A DNA stretch of 64,000 nt from Polyangium mundeleinium. Lineage in GTDB: Bacteria > Myxococcota_A > Polyangia > Polyangiales > Polyangiaceae. Under the pieces are notes generated by a model that saw only the letters and a program-made list of their open reading frames with translations, had not been told where the DNA came from and made no database searches. Shown here piece by piece: positions 60,499 to 64,000 of the stretch; positions within the stretch are counted from its first letter, which is position 1, and every line of letters starts with the position of its first letter. The DNA lies in the NCBI RefSeq assembly GCF_028369105.1, contig NZ_JAQNDO010000001.1, positions 10,138,501-10,202,500 on the forward strand, read 5' to 3'. A program made the position numbers and the translations under genes.

Positions 60499-63450
60499 TC
60501 AGGCGAACGCTTCGTCCATGAGCCGCTTCTGCTCCAGGTTGTGGCTCGCCTTCGACCCAGTCGCGGGGCTCGCGCTCGGCTGACGACCCACGACGGAGAG
60601 CGGGAAGCGTCCGCCGAGGAACTGGGGAAGCACCGCGTTGATGTAGTACCAGGCGCCGTAGTTGATCGGCTCCTCCTGGACCCACACGAGCTTCGTGCCT
60701 TCCTTGTAATTCGCGAGCACGTCGGTGAGCTCGCGGTTCAGCGGGAAGAGCTGCTCGAGCCGCACGATGGCCACGTCCTTGAGGCCGCGCTGCTCCCGCG
60801 TCACGGCGAGGTCGTAGTAGACCTTGCCCGAGCAGAGCAGGATCTTTTTCACCTCCGAAGGATCGACCACGTCGTCGCCGATCGCGCGCTGGAATCGGCC
60901 GTTCGCGAGGTCGTCGATCGTGGAGACGGGGCGCGGGCCCTTGGCCGTGGTGGCGACGCGGAGCAGGCTCTTCGGCGTGGCGATGATGAGCGGCTTGCGC
61001 CACGGGCGAAGGACCTGGCGGCGCAGCACGTGGAAGAGCTGGGCCGGCGTCGTCAGGTTGCAGACCTGGATGTTGTCCTCGGCGCTGTTCTGGAGGAAGC
61101 GCTCCATACGCGCGCTCGAGTGCTCCGGGCCCTGGCCCTCGTAGCCGTGCGGGAGGAAGAGGACGAGGCCCGAGAGCCTGTGCCACTTGTCCTCGCTCGA
61201 CGTGATGAACTGGTCGACGATGACCTGCGCGCCGTTGAGGAAGTCGCCGAACTGCGCCTCCCAGATGACGAGCGCGTCGGGGTAGTCGAGCGCGTAGCCG
61301 AACTCGAAGCCGAGCACGCCCGCCTCGCTGAGGGGGCTGTTGTGGATGTCGAGGCGCGCGGGGCCCTCCGCGACACGCGAGAGCGGGGCGAAGCTCTCGC
61401 CCGTCTCGATGTCGACGACGACCGCGTGGCGATGGCTGAACGTCCCGCGGCGCACGTCCTGGCCCGAGATGCGCACGGGCGTCTTCTCGGAGAGGAGCGA
61501 GGCGTACGCGAGCATCTCGCCCGTGCCCCAGTCGAAGGGCTCGCCCTTCACGAGGCGGTCGTGGCGCGCCTTCAGGATGGGCATGACCTTCGGGTGCACC
61601 TTGAAGTCGCCCGGCAGCTCGAGGAGGCGGCGCGAGAGGTCGATGAGCTTGTCGGCGGGCACGCCCGTCGGCACCTCGGGCGTGGCCGCGTCGCGGCCGC
61701 CGCGGTAGCTCGACCACACGCCGGCCATCGCGTACGTGACCGGTGCGAAGCCCTTCTGCTTGACCTCTTGCAGCGCGACGTTGAGCGCCTCGCGGCGGCG
61801 GACGAGGATCTCCTCGGCCTTCTCTTCGCTCACCTGGCCCATCGCGACCAGGCGCTTCACGTACATCTGCCGGACGGTCGGCTTCTTGTCGATGACGGCG
61901 TACATCCGCGGCTGCGTGTAGCGCGGCTCGTCGCCCTCGTTGTGGCCGTAGCGGCGGTAGCAGTACATGTCGATCACGACATCCAGGCCGAAGCGCTGGC
62001 GCCACTCGCTCGCGAGCAGCGCGACTTGCGCGACAGCCTCCGGATCCTCGCCGTTCACGTGGAAGACGGGGACCTTCAGCATGCGCGTGATGTCGGACGC
62101 GTACCGCGTGGAGCGCGACTCGCTCGGGTTCGTCGTGAACCCGACCTGGTTGTTCACGATCACGTGAATCGTGCCACCGGTCCGGTAGCCCTCGAGGTTG
62201 CTCATGTTGAGCGTCTCGGGGACGATGCCCTGGCCGATGAACGCGGCGTCGCCGTGGATGAGCAAGGGCATGACCTTGCGCGCGGCGTCAGGGGAGCCGG
62301 CGCCGATGCGGTCCTGCTTGGCGCGGACGCGGCCCTCGACCACAGGGTTCACGAACTCGAGGTGGCTCGGGTTGAACGTGAGCGTGAGGTGGACCTTGTG
62401 GCCCGACTCCGTGATGCGGTCGTTCGAGTAGCCGAGGTGGTACTTCACGTCGCCCGCGCCGACGTACCGCTCGGGATCTTTGTCCTCGAAGTGCGCGAAG
62501 ATCTCGCGCGGGCTCTTTTCGAGGATGTTCGAGAGCACGTTGAGGCGGCCGCGGTGCGCCATGCCGAAGACGATCTCGTCGACGCCCTCGGCGCCGGCGC
62601 GCTCGATGAGGAGGTCGAGCAGCGGGATCAGCGCCTCGCCGCCTTCGAGCGAGAAGCGCTTCGTGCCGGCCTCGTAGCTCCGGTGGATGAACTGCTCGAA
62701 GATCTCGGCGTCGGAGAGCTTCGTCAGGATGCGGAGCTGCTTGTCGCGGCTGAGCTCGAGGCGGTTCTTCGTCGCCTCCATGCGACGCTGGAGCCAAACG
62801 CGCTGGTCCGGATCCTCGATGTGCGTGAACTCGACGCCGATCGAGCGGCAGTACGTTTCCTCCAGGCGGTTCATGATCTCGCGGAGCGTGGAGATCGCGG
62901 GCAGCCCGGCGAGGTCGACCGTGGGGAAGGGCTGGTCGAGGTCCGCTTCGCTGAGGTCGAAGTTGTCGAGGTTGAGCTCGGGCGGCGCGGGCGGCGGCAA
63001 ACCGAGCGGATCGATGTGCGCGAAGAGGTGGCCTCGCACGCGGTACGCGTTGACGAGCTGGTAGACGCGCGCGCGGGTCGCCGCGGTCGACATCATCTCC
63101 TGCTCGGAGGAGATGAAATCGAAGCCCGGCACGCGCGGCGGCGGGGGCGGCGGCGACGAACGGCGCTGCCGGCGCGCCGGCTCCTGCGTAAACAGGCTCG
63201 CCTGCGCGGGCGCGGCTCCACCGTTCGTGTAGCGCGGCGGCTCCGCGAGCGGCGCGGGGGACGTCACGGGCGACGCCGCCGGCGGAGCGACCTGCACGGG
63301 CGCTCGAACCACCGGGGCGGCTGTCTGGGACGGACCTCGTCGTCCCTCGAAGAAGGTCCTCCAGCTCGGGTCGACCTTCTCGGGATTCTCCAGGTATTGC
63401 GCGTAGAGCTCTTCGACGAACCCTGCGTTGATGCCGAAATCAAGCTGCAT
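60499..63450 (-). CDS. sucA: 2-oxoglutarate dehydrogenase E1 component
   Basis: 983 residues, the normal size. The N-terminal FGINAGFVEELYAQYL is the E2-binding start of the family. A Pro/Ala linker, then RGHLFAHIDPLG, and the ThDP-binding region follow: HGDAAFIGQG...NLEGYRTGGTIHVIVNNQVGFTTNP. The pyrimidine-domain block is VIWEAQFGDF. The enzyme decarboxylates 2-oxoglutarate with thiamine diphosphate and passes the succinyl group to the E2 lipoyl domain (TCA cycle). ATG 63450 (MQLDFG) is used; ATG 63459 is equally possible since neither has a good ribosome site. sucB is not in the window. Confidence 0.96.
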   Translation of the reverse strand: MQLDFGINAGFVEELYAQYLENPEKVDPSWRTFFEGRRGPSQTAAPVVRAPVQVAPPAASPVTSPAPLAEPPRYTNGGAAPAQASLFTQEPARRQRRSSPPPPPPRVPGFDFISSEQEMMSTAATRARVYQLVNAYRVRGHLFAHIDPLGLPPPAPPELNLDNFDLSEADLDQPFPTVDLAGLPAISTLREIMNRLEETYCRSIGVEFTHIEDPDQRVWLQRRMEATKNRLELSRDKQLRILTKLSDAEIFEQFIHRSYEAGTKRFSLEGGEALIPLLDLLIERAGAEGVDEIVFGMAHRGRLNVLSNILEKSPREIFAHFEDKDPERYVGAGDVKYHLGYSNDRITESGHKVHLTLTFNPSHLEFVNPVVEGRVRAKQDRIGAGSPDAARKVMPLLIHGDAAFIGQGIVPETLNMSNLEGYRTGGTIHVIVNNQVGFTTNPSESRSTRYASDITRMLKVPVFHVNGEDPEAVAQVALLASEWRQRFGLDVVIDMYCYRRYGHNEGDEPRYTQPRMYAVIDKKPTVRQMYVKRLVAMGQVSEEKAEEILVRRREALNVALQEVKQKGFAPVTYAMAGVWSSYRGGRDAATPEVPTGVPADKLIDLSRRLLELPGDFKVHPKVMPILKARHDRLVKGEPFDWGTGEMLAYASLLSEKTPVRISGQDVRRGTFSHRHAVVVDIETGESFAPLSRVAEGPARLDIHNSPLSEAGVLGFEFGYALDYPDALVIWEAQFGDFLNGAQVIVDQFITSSEDKWHRLSGLVLFLPHGYEGQGPEHSSARMERFLQNSAEDNIQVCNLTTPAQLFHVLRRQVLRPWRKPLIIATPKSLLRVATTAKGPRPVSTIDDLANGRFQRAIGDDVVDPSEVKKILLCSGKVYYDLAVTREQRGLKDVAIVRLEQLFPLNRELTDVLANYKEGTKLVWVQEEPINYGAWYYINAVLPQFLGGRFPLSVVGRQPSASPATGSKASHNLEQKRLMDEAFA

Positions 63451-63656
63451 GGGTGGCATTGGGGCGGCAGGGAAATAACGCGGGATCGGTGTCGCCGCCA
63501 GCGCAGTTTTTTCGGAGCGCGTATAGCTGGAAACCAGAGAGACCACCCGTGGAGCGGGCGCCCAAGCCCCAGGGTGCGCTACATACGTACCCACGACGAA
63601 GTGGGGACGGCCGGGGACGAGCCCGGCCCGGTGCCACCGACGGGGATTGTACGACA

Positions 63657-64000
63657 ATGAACGACGGGCTCGATCGGTTTCGCGCGCACCTGTTTCACGA
63701 CGAGCGCCTCGGCTTCTGGCTGGACACGAGCCGGATCCGGTGGGCGGCGGACTTCCTCGACGGGCTCGAGCCGCGGCTCCAGGCGGCCTACGAGGCGATG
63801 GCAGCGCTCGAACGCGGCGCGGTCGCGAACCCCGACGAGGGGCGCATGGTGGGTCACTACTGGCTCCGGGCGCCCGAGCTCGCGCCGGATCCGTCGATCC
63901 GCGACGCGATCACCACGACGCTCGGACGCGTGCTCACGTTCGCAGAGGACGTGCACGCCGCGCGCATCCGCCCCGAGCGCGCGAGCCGCTTCCGCGACGT
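63657..64000 (+). CDS. pgi: Glucose-6-phosphate isomerase, N-terminal part (cut by right edge)
   Basis: The frame from ATG 63657 stays open to the edge (114 residues visible). RMVGHYWLRAPELAP and ANPDEG, followed by ITTTLGRVLTFAEDVHAA, match the N-terminus of the cyanobacterial/deltaproteobacterial form of glucose-6-phosphate isomerase. The sugar-binding and catalytic parts lie outside. The enzyme interconverts glucose-6-phosphate and fructose-6-phosphate. It is divergent from sucA across about 200 bp, which must hold both promoters. Confidence 0.85.
   Translation, partial: MNDGLDRFRAHLFHDERLGFWLDTSRIRWAADFLDGLEPRLQAAYEAMAALERGAVANPDEGRMVGHYWLRAPELAPDPSIRDAITTTLGRVLTFAEDVHAARIRPERASRFRD

Noticed and set aside
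60064..63660. 1198-residue plus-strand frame
   Set aside because: Mirror of sucA; composition is Arg/Val/Asp-rich shadow sequence.

Overview
The window looks like a chromosomal segment of a myxobacterium, most likely a Polyangiaceae relative (Sorangium/Polyangium type). GC content is very high, with G/C-rich third codon positions. There are many large secreted lipoproteins with cysteine-rich, EGF-like or FG-GAP repeats, one protein with a MYXO-CTERM-like tail, eukaryote-like Ser/Thr kinases, multi-PAS hybrid kinases and a S46 dipeptidyl peptidase. This assignment is inferred from gene style. No rRNA or tRNA gene was seen.

Layout. 0-7.4 kb: tail of a Ser/Thr kinase, a stress-type SDR, a membrane protein ending in a degenerate NtrC-like AAA+ domain, three secreted Cys-containing proteins (two are paralogs) and a small beta-barrel protein. 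7.5-12.7 kb: a large ATPase/TPR/winged-helix regulator, a trypsin-like (pseudo)protease fused to a beta-barrel, and a Cys-rich lipoprotein. 12.7-16 kb: a TetR/P450/esterase unit with three CCGATCGG sites spaced exactly 23 bp apart. 16-22.7 kb: a HEAT-repeat protein, a deacetylase plus glycosyltransferase pair with overlapping ATGA, an SSUH2-like zinc-finger membrane protein, and a two-gene operon with a SleB-like wall hydrolase. 22.7-33 kb: a flavin hydroxylase, an HExxH protein, a 1198-residue FG-GAP/Cys-repeat/MYXO-CTERM lipoprotein and two paralogous envelope proteins. A 43-bp tandem array follows.

33.2-50.9 kb is the most interesting part. Two genes about 14.4 kb apart encode lipoproteins that are nearly the same over their first ~305 residues but end in different nuclease domains. 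One ends in a PD-(D/E)xK domain and the other in an HNH domain. Each lies beside a plausible immunity gene: a DUF4304-like gene overlapping the first, and a DUF4262-like gene convergent with the second. This is the architecture of polymorphic lipoprotein toxins such as the SitA toxins of Myxococcus xanthus. About 80 bp of upstream DNA is duplicated with them, and tandem arrays flank both loci (43 bp x 10, 21 bp x 14). Between the toxins lie a S46 peptidase, a DUF1592/DUF1501-type secreted pair, an EGF/FG-GAP lipoprotein, an acyltransferase, a small membrane protein, a beta-propeller and a TPR protein.

51.4-64 kb: a POT peptide transporter, SAM decarboxylase (speD), an outer-membrane protein gene that appears frameshifted, an SDR plus hotdog thioesterase pair, a three-PAS hybrid kinase whose receiver has Glu in place of the phosphoacceptor Asp, a MoaD/ThiS-like plus propeller pair, a small lipoprotein, 2-oxoglutarate dehydrogenase E1 (sucA), and the start of glucose-6-phosphate isomerase (pgi), which runs off the right edge. 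A hairpin repeat recurs at 35.3 and 59.9 kb, each time at the 3' end of a minus-strand gene.
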